A stretch of 64,000 nucleotides of DNA, from assembly GCF_003443895.1 (NCBI RefSeq), contig NZ_QQOA01000006.1, positions 124,001-188,000 of the forward strand. The letters run 5' to 3'. Positions 9,217 through 16,428 of the stretch are shown one piece after another; within the stretch, counting starts at the first letter, position 1; each line of letters starts with the position of its first letter. Position numbers and translations under genes: made by a program. This DNA is from Paraburkholderia phosphatilytica (lineage in GTDB: Bacteria > Pseudomonadota > Gammaproteobacteria > Burkholderiales > Burkholderiaceae). The notes beneath the pieces are model-generated. The model saw only the letters and a program-made list of their open reading frames with translations. It was not told where the DNA came from and did no database searches.

Positions 9217-10881
9217 ATGAATTACGACTACATCATCGTCGGCGCGGGCTCGGCGGGCTGCATTCTCGCGAACCGGCTGTCGGAATCGGGCGAACACTCG
9301 GTGCTGCTGCTCGAAGCGGGCGGCAAGGACGACTCGTTCTGGTTCAAGATTCCGGTCGGCTTCACGAAGACCTACTACAACGAGAAGTACAACTGGATGT
9401 ACTACAGCGAGCCGGAGAAAGAGCTCGACAACCGCTCGCTGTACTGCCCGCGCGGCAAGGTGCAGGGCGGCTCCGGCTCGATCAACGCAATGATCTACGT
9501 GCGCGGCCAGCAGCGCGATTTCGACGACTGGGCCGCGGCCGGCAATCCGGGCTGGTCGTATCGCGACGTGCTGCCGACCTTCCGCAAGCTCGAGTCGCAT
9601 CCGCTCGGCAACACTGCATACCACGGCGCGAACGGCCCGATCTCCATTTCGCCGATGAGGGGCGCCGTGCATCCGATCTGCCACGTGTTCCTCGAAGGCT
9701 GCGAGCAGGCCGGCTATCGCCGCACGGACGACTTCAACGGCGAGCAGTTCGAAGGCGCCGGCATCTACGACGTGAACACGCGCGCTGGCCGGCGTTCGTC
9801 GAGCAGCTTCGAATATCTGCATCCGGCGCTAGGACGCGCCAATCTCACGGTCGAACGCAACGCACTGGCGAGCCGTATCCTGTTCGACGGCGAGCGGCGT
9901 GCGATCGGCGTGGTGGTGCGGCAGAACGGCGACGTGCGGCGCTTCGCGGCGAAGCGCGAGGTGATCGTGGCGGCAGGCGCGGTGGATACGCCGAAGCTGC
10001 TGCAACTGTCGGGTGTCGGGCCGCGTGCATTGCTCGACGCGCACAACGTTCCGGTCGTGCACGATCTGCCGGCCGTCGGGCAGAACCTGCAGGACCATCT
10101 GTGCGTGAGCTTCTACTATCGTGCGAACTGCAAGACGCTCAACGACGAAATGCGGCCGCTACTCGGCAAGCTGAAGCTTGCGTTGCAGTACGTGCTGACG
10201 CACAAGGGGCCGCTCTCGATGAGCGTGAACCAGTCGGGCGGTTTTTTCAAAGGACGCGACGACGAACCGCACCCGAACCTGCAGCTGTATTTCAACCCGC
10301 TGTCGTACCGGATTCCGAAGAGCAGCAAGGCGAGCCTCGAACCGGAGCCGTATTCGGGCTTTCTGCTTGCGTTCAATCCGTGCCGGCCGACGAGTCGCGG
10401 TTCGATCGAGATCGCATCCAACCGCCCGGAAGATGCCGCGAAGATCCACATCAACGCGCTGACCACGCAGAAAGATATCGACGAGGTGATTCAGGGCTGC
10501 GAACTGGTGCGCCGCGTGATGTCGGCGCCTGCGCTGAAAGCGATCACGGTCGAGGAGATTTCGCCGGGACCGCAGGTGCAGGACCGCGACGCGCTGCTGC
10601 AGTATTTCCGCGAGCAGTCGGGTTCGATCTACCACCTGTGCGGCTCGTGCGCGATGGGCGCGGACTCGGCGACGTCGGTCGTGGATGCGCGGTTGCGCGT
10701 GCATGGCATGAACGCGTTGCGGATCGTCGATGCGTCGGTGTTCCCGAACATCACGTCGGGCAATATCAACGCGCCGACGATGATGGTCGCGGAGAAGGGC
10801 GCACAGATGATTCTTGAAGACTCGCAGCGCGTCGAGATTCGTGCTGCGCGGCCGGTCGAGGCCGTGGCGCGCGCCGTGTGA
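9217..10881 (+). CDS. GMC-family FAD-dependent oxidoreductase
   Basis: A 554-residue glucose-methanol-choline oxidoreductase of normal length. The N-terminus has the dinucleotide-binding GAGSAGCILANRL motif with a downstream LLEAGG, the GMC signature GGSGSINAMIYVRG lies near residue 85-100, and the C-terminus holds the active-site YHLCGSCAMG and the NITSGNINAPTMM closing motif. It oxidises an alcohol to an aldehyde or ketone, passing electrons to quinone or oxygen. It is often annotated as choline dehydrogenase-like, but nothing here marks choline; with the aldehyde dehydrogenase it could perform alcohol to acid oxidation. A GAAGG ribosome site precedes the ATG. Confidence 0.9.
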   Translation: MNYDYIIVGAGSAGCILANRLSESGEHSVLLLEAGGKDDSFWFKIPVGFTKTYYNEKYNWMYYSEPEKELDNRSLYCPRGKVQGGSGSINAMIYVRGQQRDFDDWAAAGNPGWSYRDVLPTFRKLESHPLGNTAYHGANGPISISPMRGAVHPICHVFLEGCEQAGYRRTDDFNGEQFEGAGIYDVNTRAGRRSSSSFEYLHPALGRANLTVERNALASRILFDGERRAIGVVVRQNGDVRRFAAKREVIVAAGAVDTPKLLQLSGVGPRALLDAHNVPVVHDLPAVGQNLQDHLCVSFYYRANCKTLNDEMRPLLGKLKLALQYVLTHKGPLSMSVNQSGGFFKGRDDEPHPNLQLYFNPLSYRIPKSSKASLEPEPYSGFLLAFNPCRPTSRGSIEIASNRPEDAAKIHINALTTQKDIDEVIQGCELVRRVMSAPALKAITVEEISPGPQVQDRDALLQYFREQSGSIYHLCGSCAMGADSATSVVDARLRVHGMNALRIVDASVFPNITSGNINAPTMMVAEKGAQMILEDSQRVEIRAARPVEAVARAV

Positions 10882-10900
10882 GTTGGCACGCGGCGTCGAC

Positions 10901-10939
10901 GCTCAGTTGGCGCTCAGTTGGCGCTCAGTTGACGCTCAG
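10901..10939. repeat. 3.5 tandem copies of an 11-bp unit
   Basis: The unit GCTCAGTTGGC occurs at 10901, 10912 and 10923 (last copy with one change), followed by half a unit. The final half-copy contains the stop codon of the convergent yigZ gene (10936-10938). Replication slippage here could alter the tail of that protein only if it broke the phase at the stop. Confidence 0.9.
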
Positions 10940-11541
10940 CCGGCGCTGTCCTCGGCATCGGGAAAACGCGCGCGACCTTGCGTCATGTCGCGCAAGCTTT
11001 CGCGTGCAGCATCCACTGCCGTCACCGGCAGGCGGATCGTGAGCCGAACATCCATGTCGTACGCGCTGTCCGCAGGCGCGAACTGTTCCTGCTCGATCCA
11101 GCGCCGCACGCGGGCTTCGTCAGCGTAATCGATCGCGACCGTCAGCGATGCCTGCGCAATCCGTTCGACGCGCGGCGCGTCGTGCAGCGCCGTCGCGATC
11201 GCATCGGTGTAGGCGCGCACGAGGCCGCCCGCGCCGAGCTTCACGCCGCCGTAGTAGCGGATCACCGCGGCGAGCACACCATCCAGGTCGTGGTGTCGCA
11301 AGACCTCCAGAATGGGCCGGCCGGCAGTGCCGGACGGTTCGCCGTCGTCGGACATGCCGGACTGGCCGCCCGCCAGCAGTGCCCAGCAGATATGCGTCGC
11401 GGCCGGGTGCGCTTCGTGCAGACGGCGCAGTTCGGCCATCGCGGCGTCGCGATCGGCGACCGGTATCGCATGTGCGATGAAGCGGCTCTTGCGGATGTCG
11501 AGTTCCGCGGTCAGTTCGGAGGGAAGGGTGTAGGTGGGCAA
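10936..11541 (-). CDS. yigZ: YigZ/IMPACT family protein
   Basis: A 201-residue member of the UPF0029/IMPACT family. The family hallmark SDDGEPSGTAGRP is at about residues 65-77, followed by the conserved RYYGG-KLG-GGL segment. IMPACT-type proteins bind ribosomes or nucleic acid in translation control; the bacterial role is not settled. The best start is a TTG at 11539-11541, since the protein then begins exactly at the family's usual N-terminus; no strong ribosome site is seen. The gene ends inside a short tandem repeat, convergent with the GMC oxidoreductase. Confidence 0.9.
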   Translation of the reverse strand: MPTYTLPSELTAELDIRKSRFIAHAIPVADRDAAMAELRRLHEAHPAATHICWALLAGGQSGMSDDGEPSGTAGRPILEVLRHHDLDGVLAAVIRYYGGVKLGAGGLVRAYTDAIATALHDAPRVERIAQASLTVAIDYADEARVRRWIEQEQFAPADSAYDMDVRLTIRLPVTAVDAARESLRDMTQGRARFPDAEDSAG

Positions 11542-11682
11542 GACGGTGGGGCAACGCAGCTGGCTGGACGCATCTGGGTCGATGCGCGAAGTGGGTATGG
11601 TAGCTGATCCTTTCCACCGATCATCGATCGGGCGCGTTGTGCAGGTTCGCCGCGACGGACGCCAAGCTGTGCGCGCCAGAGG

Positions 11683-12165
11683 CTAACCGAAGTTCAGCGC
11701 AGGCTTGAACACCATCAGGTAGTAGACGCCGAGCATCGCAACGAACGCCGGATAGCCGAGCCGCTCCCAGCGCGCCGCATACTGCCAGTACCTGGGCGGC
11801 AGCACCGCTGCGCCTTGCGCCAAAGCGGCATTCGACATCGCCGCGAGTTCGATCTGCAGCCATACGACGGGCAGCCAGCACACGCCGGCGATCGCATACA
11901 GGCTGAGCGCAACGAGAATCCACGGCGTACTCCACGACCAGCCGGCAATATGCGCGAGCCACAGTCCGGATAGCGGCTGGAAGATCACGGCCGGCGTCGT
12001 GAACCACCAGTCGGCGCGCACGACGAGACGCGCGACCGTCGCAATCGCGGCGACGTTGCGGCTGCGGTTCGCGAAGTAGAAAAAGAACGCGGTGCCGAAG
12101 CCGGTGCCGACCAGCAGTACCGACGAAAGAATATGCAGCGTCTTGATCGCAAGATAGAGGTTCAT
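11683..12165 (-). CDS. DUF2269 integral membrane protein
   Basis: A 160-residue protein with four hydrophobic segments, starting MNLYLAIKTLHILSS, typical of the DUF2269 family of small inner-membrane proteins of unknown function. Conserved His11 and the RADWWFTTPAVIFQP segment are visible. Its start overlaps the upstream epimerase-DoxX gene by four bases, so the two are translated together, under the GbsR-like operator ahead of that gene. Confidence 0.82.
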   Translation of the reverse strand: MNLYLAIKTLHILSSVLLVGTGFGTAFFFYFANRSRNVAAIATVARLVVRADWWFTTPAVIFQPLSGLWLAHIAGWSWSTPWILVALSLYAIAGVCWLPVVWLQIELAAMSNAALAQGAAVLPPRYWQYAARWERLGYPAFVAMLGVYYLMVFKPALNFG

Positions 12166-13418
12166 GGTCGCGGATCCTCGGCAAACAGGATGAACAGCGC
12201 CGCAAAAATCGGGATGTTCTTGAGCACCGGTCCGAATGGATGCAGTAGCAGATCCGGCATCGTCGCGCAGATGACGAGCGTGTAACCGGCGATGGTCAAT
12301 GCCTGCGCGGCCCACAGGCCTTTGCCTGGCCGCACGAGTGTCGCAACGCCGAAGACTCCGTCGAGCAACGCGGCGCCGTACAGTAGCGCCACCGCCATTG
12401 CGCCATGCAGATGCGCGCGCGACAGCAGCGCGAGGCTGGCGCTTCGCGGATACAGCAGCGCACTGACGATCGCGGTCCAGAGCCACGTTGCTGCCAATGC
12501 GCCGCGCAGCAGCAGCGAGCGCCAGATGGCCGCTGCTTCGTACCGTGCAGAGATGGCTTCAGCGCGTCCGATAAATGTCTCGATACCCGCGGGCGACCGG
12601 CCGAGCAGCGCACTTGTTGCTGCCGCCGATGCTGAATTGCCGGACCGCAGCATGCGCCATGTGTCGCGCGTCAGCGTGGAGCCAGGTACACGATCGAGCA
12701 GCATTGCCGCGGCATCGATCATCCATGCCGGGATGCCGATGTGGCTTGCTGGCGGCAGTCCCATCGACGCGCGGTAAGTGTCCAGCATGCCGCGATAGTC
12801 GACGTCCGTTGCGCCGACAACGTCCACCGTCTGTCTGTCCTGCATGTCGTTCGAAGCGAGCCGCACGACGATCTGCGCTACATCGTCGATGTGAACGGGG
12901 CGCAACCGTTGCCGGCCGCCTGCGGGCAACAGGTGCAGCGGCAGACTGGCCAGCGTGCGGAACAATCCCGACGACGCGCCGCCTTGGCCGTAGACCAGTG
13001 CCGGCCGCACGATCTGATAGCTCAGATTCGACCCGCGCAGATGCTCGTCGGCGGCGCGCTTGCTGCGGAAATATCGGGTATCGCCGCTGTCCGCGCCGAG
13101 GGCCGAGACTTGCACGACGCGTCCGACGCCGGCCAGGCGGCACGCGTCGAACAGCGCGACCGGCGCGCGCCGGTGAATCGAATCGAAGGTCTGGCCGTTA
13201 CGCTCGATCAGGATTCCGACCGCATTGACGACGACGTCGATGCCGGACAAGCGTGCCCGCCACGTGTCGACGTCGAGATCGCGCGTAAAGTCGATGCCGA
13301 TCTCTCCCGCCGCTACTGGATGCCTGACGCCGCGCAGCACACGATGTCCGGCGCGCTCGAACGCGTCGCCGATCGCCCGTCCGATGAAGCCGTTCGCGCC
13401 GCAAATGAGGACGTTCAT
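12162..13418 (-). CDS. NAD-dependent epimerase fused to DoxX-like membrane domain
   Basis: A 418-residue two-part protein. Residues 1 to about 285 form an extended short-chain dehydrogenase/NDUFA9-type fold with the nucleotide motif GANGFIGRAI at 8-17. Residues about 300-418 carry four hydrophobic helices like DoxX/SURF4-type proteins. The fusion occurs in proteobacteria and suggests a membrane-attached reductase or epimerase, perhaps linked to thiol or quinone redox balance (inference). It is followed, with overlap, by DUF2269, and has a perfect palindrome 24 bases before its ATG that matches those around the regulator gene. Confidence 0.85.
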   Translation of the reverse strand: MNVLICGANGFIGRAIGDAFERAGHRVLRGVRHPVAAGEIGIDFTRDLDVDTWRARLSGIDVVVNAVGILIERNGQTFDSIHRRAPVALFDACRLAGVGRVVQVSALGADSGDTRYFRSKRAADEHLRGSNLSYQIVRPALVYGQGGASSGLFRTLASLPLHLLPAGGRQRLRPVHIDDVAQIVVRLASNDMQDRQTVDVVGATDVDYRGMLDTYRASMGLPPASHIGIPAWMIDAAAMLLDRVPGSTLTRDTWRMLRSGNSASAAATSALLGRSPAGIETFIGRAEAISARYEAAAIWRSLLLRGALAATWLWTAIVSALLYPRSASLALLSRAHLHGAMAVALLYGAALLDGVFGVATLVRPGKGLWAAQALTIAGYTLVICATMPDLLLHPFGPVLKNIPIFAALFILFAEDPRP

Positions 13419-13441
13419 GCTGTGGTCTCCTATTGCTGTTG

Positions 13442-13459
13442 TTTCTGTAGAAACAGAAA
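13442..13459. promoter_or_regulatory. GbsR/MarR operator copy 1 (ahead of epimerase operon)
   Basis: TTTCTGT-AGAA-ACAGAAA is a perfect 7-base inverted repeat with a 4-base spacer, located 24 bases upstream of the epimerase start. The same palindrome recurs at 14061 and 14111, flanking the regulator gene. Binding by the neighbouring regulator is inferred. Confidence 0.8.
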
Positions 13460-13470
13460 TTTAAATTCCA

Positions 13471-13494
13471 AAAAAAGCGGACGTTGTCGTCCGC
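13471..13494 (-). terminator. intrinsic terminator of the GbsR/MarR regulator gene
   Basis: GCGGACG (13477-13483), loop TTGT, CGTCCGC (13488-13494). Read on the minus strand the 7-base stem is followed directly by six T (13476-13471), nine bases past the regulator's stop codon. Confidence 0.85.
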
Positions 13495-13503
13495 CTGCGT
13501 CAA

Positions 13504-14034
13504 TCAAACCTTCTTTCGCCGTACCGTGCGACTGATCCTGGCGCCCATGCCGAGGGTCTTCATCAGCGTATCCGGCTTGAGTCTCAGCATCTCGTCCGAC
13601 CATGTGGTCAGTGTTTCGAGGAACGACAGCGTGTCGCGCAGCCGTTGTTCGGTGTTGTGGGATTCGTTCGCGAGTTCGTCGCTGACCAGTGCGTCGCGCA
13701 GCATGGTCAGCGTTGGATCGATCTCGCGTTGGCGCCGGCCTTCGACGATCAGCTTGAACAACTCCCAGATGTCCGTGGAGGTTTCGAAGTGATCACGCCG
13801 GTCACCCATCACGTGCACGACTTTCGCGAGGCGCCAGGCTTGCAGTTCCTTGAGGCTCGTACTGACGTTGGATCGCGCGACGCCTAACGTATCCGCGATC
13901 TCGTCCGCGGCAAGCGGACGGCCCATCAGGTAGAGCAGCGCGTGGATCTGCGCGACGGTGCGGTTGACGCCCCAACGCGAGCCCATTTCGCCCCAGTGAA
14001 GAATGAATCGTTCAGCGATCGGTGTGAGTTCCAT
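13504..14034 (-). CDS. GbsR/MarR family transcriptional regulator
   Basis: A 176-residue winged-helix protein. The opening MELTPIAERFILHWGEMGSR and the DNA-reading stretch near residues 45-70 (AADEIADTLGVARSNVST) match the GbsR branch of the MarR superfamily, whose members repress osmolyte or membrane-stress genes. A start nine bases further out (14043) is equally possible. It is divergent from the DCC thiol oxidoreductase and lies behind the epimerase-DoxX operon; three copies of the palindrome TTTCTGT-N4-ACAGAAA sit at these promoters, so autoregulation and local repression are likely (inference). Confidence 0.87.
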   Translation of the reverse strand: MELTPIAERFILHWGEMGSRWGVNRTVAQIHALLYLMGRPLAADEIADTLGVARSNVSTSLKELQAWRLAKVVHVMGDRRDHFETSTDIWELFKLIVEGRRQREIDPTLTMLRDALVSDELANESHNTEQRLRDTLSFLETLTTWSDEMLRLKPDTLMKTLGMGARISRTVRRKKV

Positions 14035-14060
14035 GTCGAGCATTCTCGGAATTTCAGATA

Positions 14061-14078
14061 TTTCTGTCAAGAGAGAAA
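14061..14078. promoter_or_regulatory. GbsR/MarR operator copy 2 (regulator promoter)
   Basis: TTTCTGT-CAAG-AGAGAAA: same architecture as the perfect copies with a single mismatch in the right arm. It lies 27 bases upstream of the regulator's start and fits autoregulation. Confidence 0.7.
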
Positions 14079-14110
14079 TTTGTCTTGACGGATGAGGTGC
14101 GCGCACCTAA

Positions 14111-14128
14111 TTTCTGTTTTGACAGAAA
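14111..14128. promoter_or_regulatory. GbsR/MarR operator copy 3 (DCC gene promoter)
   Basis: TTTCTGT-TTTG-ACAGAAA: a perfect inverted repeat 27 bases upstream of the DCC-family gene. Centre-to-centre distance to copy 2 is 50 bases. Confidence 0.8.
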
Positions 14129-14154
14129 TGACCGTATAAATCGCAAGGGGATAG

Positions 14155-14574
14155 ATGATGAGCAAGCCTGCGCTGACGCTGTATTTCGATGGAGCCTGTC
14201 CGTTCTGTGTAGCCGAGATCACCCGGCTGCGCAGCTGGGATGAACAGGGTCGCATACGTTTCGTCGACATTGCCGTGCCGGAATTCGAAGCGCCGCCCGG
14301 TGTGGACCTTGCGGCGCTGAATCGCGAAATGCATGGCCGTACCGCGGAAGGCGCGTGGTTGACAGGCATCGACTGCATCGTCGCCGCGTATGACACAGTT
14401 GGCCGAGGGTGGCTCGTTGCGCCGTTGAGGGTGCGTGCGATGCGGCCGCTGTTCCGGCGCGGCTACCGCCTGTTCGCGCGCCATCGTCAGCGGATTTCGC
14501 GCTGGCTGGGACTGAAGGTCGAGCCGATGTGCACGGACGGCCGATGCGCGCTCCGCGGTCGAACCGACAGCTGA
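14155..14574 (+). CDS. DCC-family thiol-disulfide oxidoreductase (DUF393)
   Basis: A 139-residue protein with the DxxCPFC motif (Asp12, Cys15, Cys18) that names the family, near a first beta-strand as in thioredoxin-like folds. DCC proteins are predicted redox proteins and are often found beside DoxX-like membrane proteins, which fits the fused DoxX domain encoded nearby. A second Met codon directly follows the first; AGGGG lies a few bases upstream of either. Under the divergent GbsR-like regulator's palindrome. Confidence 0.88.
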   Translation: MMSKPALTLYFDGACPFCVAEITRLRSWDEQGRIRFVDIAVPEFEAPPGVDLAALNREMHGRTAEGAWLTGIDCIVAAYDTVGRGWLVAPLRVRAMRPLFRRGYRLFARHRQRISRWLGLKVEPMCTDGRCALRGRTDS

Positions 14575-14591
14575 CGGACGCGTTGCAAACG

Positions 14592-14620
14592 AAAAAAAAG
14601 CCGCCCGAACATCAGCGGCT
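14592..14620 (-). terminator. hairpin with T-run on the minus strand
   Basis: AGCCGC/GCGGCT stem (14599-14604 with 14615-14620), followed on the minus strand by eight T (14592-14599). It would stop leftward transcription, yet no minus-strand gene lies to its right before the chemoreceptor cluster, so its purpose is unclear; it may protect the DCC gene from antisense reading. The rest of 14575-14911 holds only a 15-base palindrome (14660-14674) and no gene I can support. Confidence 0.45.
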
Positions 14621-14659
14621 CAACAGGGGATCATGAGTCACTATCGTGGCAGCCGAAAA

Positions 14660-14674
14660 TTAAGCCAGGCTTAA
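14660..14674. promoter_or_regulatory. palindrome TTAAGCC-A-GGCTTAA
   Basis: A perfect 7-base inverted repeat with a one-base centre in the leader region of the following GGDEF gene. It looks like a dimeric regulator site; no regulator can be assigned. Confidence 0.45.
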
Positions 14675-14911
14675 ACGTGCGAATTCGCGGGTTGCGAACG
14701 TCCGCAATGCTCAAAAATCCTCACGTCAGCTTTCAGTTGTCGCGCGCGGAGATCGCGAAATGCGAGCGCCGGCCAAACGTTTGCGCGCTGAAAACCAGCA
14801 CTGGCGGGCGTTTGCGCGATTTTCGCATTCAAGATACGCTGCGTCCGGCCGTAAACGTGGCTGTTGGGGTTCCAAGCCCGCTGATGCCGCGATGCTTCGA
14901 TAACGATAAAC

Positions 14912-16012
14912 GTGACGACTCCTGCCTCGAATCCATTTACCGATCGAATGCGTGCGCTCGTGGACAGGGTCCAGCACAACGAGCGCACGCTGCGCCGTTT
15001 CCAGCGCATGGAGCTGCAGCTGATCGGCGCGCAGGATTTCGCGTCGTTCCTCGCGACACTGTTCGTCGATCTGCCGAAGGAGTTTTCGCTGGATGCGGTG
15101 GTGGTGTGGGTCGACGAACGCGCGCCGCTGATGGCCGACATGGTGGGCGCCGAAGCGCTTGAGGCGCTCGGCCAGCCGGCGCTGAAGACTGCGCAGACCA
15201 CCGGCTTCGCGCTCGCGCGGCTGTGCCCGGCCGCGAGCCCATGGCTCGGCGCACTCGAAGAAGTCGACGCGAAGACCCGCGCGAACCTGTTCGGCGAGGG
15301 CTCGCCGTGCGTGTGCACGATCGTGCTGCCGCTGAAGCTCAACGGCCGCACGAACGGCTATCTGTGTCTCGGCAGCGCGACCGCGGGCCGCTTCGGGCCC
15401 GGCATGGCGACCGACATTCTGGAGCGTTTCGCGAGCATCGTCGCCGCGAGCCTCGATAACGTCGCGCATCGCGAGCGCCTGAAGCTCTACGGGATGACCG
15501 ATGCGCTGACGGGCCTCGCGAACCGTCGTCACTTCGACGAACGTCTGCGCGAGGAGCTGATGCGGGCGGCGCGCTATGCGCTGCCGGTCGGCTGCCTGTT
15601 TATCGACATCGACCGCTTCAAGCAGATCAACGACACGCACGGCCACGCGACCGGCGACCGCGTGCTAGCGACCGTCGCCGCGTGCCTGCGCCAGCAGCTG
15701 CGGATCGGCGACACGCTGGCGCGTCATGGCGGCGAGGAGTTCGCGGCGCTGCTGCAGGGCGACCGTGAAGAGATCCTGATCGCGGCGGAGCGGGTGCGCC
15801 GCGCGGTGGCATCGCTCGAAGTGCACGACGAACGCGGCGCACGCATCGCGGTGACCGTCTCGATCGGCGCGACCTCGCATACCGTGCCGGGTCCGCAGGA
15901 AGCGGCGCGGGTCGGCGCCGCGCTGCTTGAGGAAGCGGATCACGCGCTCTACCGCGCGAAGCACAACGGACGCAACCGCGTCGAGAGCTACACGCATCCC
16001 ACCATCCAGTAA
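14912..16012 (+). CDS. cytosolic diguanylate cyclase with GAF/DUF484-like sensor
   Basis: A 366-residue soluble protein. Residues about 30-185 resemble a GAF or DUF484-type sensor domain; residues 195-360 are a GGDEF domain with GGEEF at about 273-277 and RIGD five residues upstream, giving an intact I-site. No membrane segment is visible, so it senses something in the cytoplasm. The start used is a GTG at 14912; an ATG at 14948 is the alternative, and neither has a clear ribosome site. It stands alone, convergent with the chemoreceptor gene. Confidence 0.85.
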   Translation: MTTPASNPFTDRMRALVDRVQHNERTLRRFQRMELQLIGAQDFASFLATLFVDLPKEFSLDAVVVWVDERAPLMADMVGAEALEALGQPALKTAQTTGFALARLCPAASPWLGALEEVDAKTRANLFGEGSPCVCTIVLPLKLNGRTNGYLCLGSATAGRFGPGMATDILERFASIVAASLDNVAHRERLKLYGMTDALTGLANRRHFDERLREELMRAARYALPVGCLFIDIDRFKQINDTHGHATGDRVLATVAACLRQQLRIGDTLARHGGEEFAALLQGDREEILIAAERVRRAVASLEVHDERGARIAVTVSIGATSHTVPGPQEAARVGAALLEEADHALYRAKHNGRNRVESYTHPTIQ

Positions 16013-16207
16013 CGGTTCAGCACCGTTCCAGCCTCAGCTGGTTCCGCATACAGCGCTCACATCACACGCCTCACGTCCTGCAGCAAGACCGTTTCAAGGC
16101 CCCGCGCCCGTTCCGCCACGATATTCGGTCAACGCTACGCGCAAACGTTTGAAAATGCGGTCCACACGGCCGTCTGACAGATGCGCCGTCTCCGGCGCGG
16201 CGTGTTT

Positions 16208-16246
16208 GAAGGCGTCCTCAGGCATCGGCCGGACGCCTTCTTTTTT
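16208..16246 (+). terminator. strong intrinsic terminator (possible small RNA end)
   Basis: GAAGGCGTCC (16208-16217) pairs perfectly with 16231-16240 over ten bases and six T follow. It lies 195 bases beyond the GGDEF stop codon, unusually far for a gene terminator, and another GC-rich hairpin precedes it at about 16180-16203. Confidence 0.8.
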
Positions 16247-16303
16247 CCGCATGAACGGGCGCGTTCGCCCGCGTCGCGATGCTGTCGCCGCTACAAAGAA
16301 CAA

Positions 16304-16342
16304 GGGCGCATGTCGTCACCTCGCGGTGAACGGCATGCGCCC
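16304..16342 (-). terminator. long hairpin downstream of chemoreceptor gene
   Basis: GGGCGCATG (16304-16312) pairs with 16334-16342, with an inner TCACC/GGTGA stem. On the minus strand it is followed by a T-rich tract (TTGTTCTTTG), 87 bases past the chemoreceptor stop. Likely terminator of that gene. Confidence 0.55.
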
Positions 16343-16428
16343 CAGTCCGGCTGCACTCCCTGATGGCTGCCTTTGGCGGGTGTCGTGCACCCGTCCTTGT
16401 CGTGTTATCTGTGTCGCGGACCCGAAGC

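Noticed and set aside
10901..10939. Tandem repeats considered as a CRISPR array
   Set aside because: An 11-base unit without spacers is a simple repeat; no cas genes are present.
14592..14620. Hairpin taken at first as the terminator of the DCC gene
   Set aside because: The T-run is on the minus strand only, so it cannot terminate the plus-strand DCC transcript; kept as a low-confidence minus-strand terminator.
16304..16342. Possible riboswitch upstream of the chemoreceptor
   Set aside because: It lies downstream of the receptor stop codon, so it can only be a 3' structure or terminator.
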